From Serratia sp. PL17 (GTDB taxonomy: Bacteria > Pseudomonadota > Gammaproteobacteria > Enterobacterales > Enterobacteriaceae): 64,000 bases of DNA. Location of the stretch: positions 248,001 through 312,000 of the forward strand of contig NZ_JAFIBY010000006.1 in the NCBI RefSeq assembly GCF_017832355.1, read 5' to 3'. The notes below the pieces were generated by a model. The model saw only the letters and a program-made list of their open reading frames with translations, did no database searches and had not been told where the DNA came from. This document shows, piece by piece, positions 63,973 through 64,000 of the stretch; within the stretch, counting starts at the first letter, position 1; every line of letters starts with the position of its first letter. The position numbers and the translations under genes were made by a program.

Positions 63973-64000
63973 TTAATAATAGAAACACAAATGCCGACGC

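Overview
The window is a core chromosomal segment of an enterobacterium, most likely a Serratia (S. liquefaciens/proteamaculans-like) or a close Yersiniaceae relative. This rests on strong protein resemblance and near-E. coli gene order across oriC, on ERIC-type intergenic repeats, and on an even, moderately GC-rich base composition. The genus call is an inference without a database search. No prophage, insertion sequence, CRISPR array, rRNA or tRNA was recognised.

Layout: (1) 1-8.8 kb: 3' end of ghrB, malS (periplasmic alpha-amylase), avtA, the transporter gene yidE, the small heat-shock operon ibpAB with its sigma32 promoter and two ROSE-like RNA thermometers, the lipoprotein gene yidQ and the beta-propeller gene yidR. 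(2) 8.9-10.9 kb: an overlapping pair encoding a PLP dehydratase and an ornithine-cyclodeaminase-family protein, the most suggestive metabolic module here. (3) 10.9-22.8 kb: yidA, then dnaA-dnaN-recF-gyrB reading left, back to back with rpmH-rnpA-yidD-yidC-mnmE reading right. (4) 22.9-31.2 kb: mixed accessory and conserved genes: an MBL-fold hydrolase, yieE, chrR, a secreted alpha/beta-hydrolase-like protein, adeP, yieH, and an amino-acid ABC importer without an ATPase gene. (5) 31.3-40 kb: pstSCAB-phoU with a Pho-box array, then glmUS. (6) 40-47 kb: the full ATP synthase operon atpIBEFHAGDC. (7) 47.6-52.8 kb: rsmG, mnmG, oriC, mioC, asnC and asnA. (8) 52.8-64 kb: ravA-viaA, kup and the ribose operon rbsDACBKR.

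oriC lies near 50.4-50.6 kb, with three 13-mer AT repeats and DnaA boxes. Most large operons to its left (mnmG-rsmG, atp, glm, pst, dnaA-gyrB) read away from it and so run with the replication fork; kup and rbs do the same on the right. DnaA boxes also sit in the dnaA/rpmH and mioC control regions.

The less routine material is regulatory and intergenic: four ERIC copies (two of them inside the glmUS and atp operons), an unrelated ~93-bp imperfect palindrome splitting dnaN from recF, a perfect 15-bp inverted repeat between mnmG and rsmG, paired ROSE hairpins, and two RbsR operators exactly 80 bp apart. I did not find a clearly new defence or mobile system. The best candidates for undescribed biology are the dehydratase/imine-reductase pair and two enzyme-fold proteins that have lost canonical catalytic residues.
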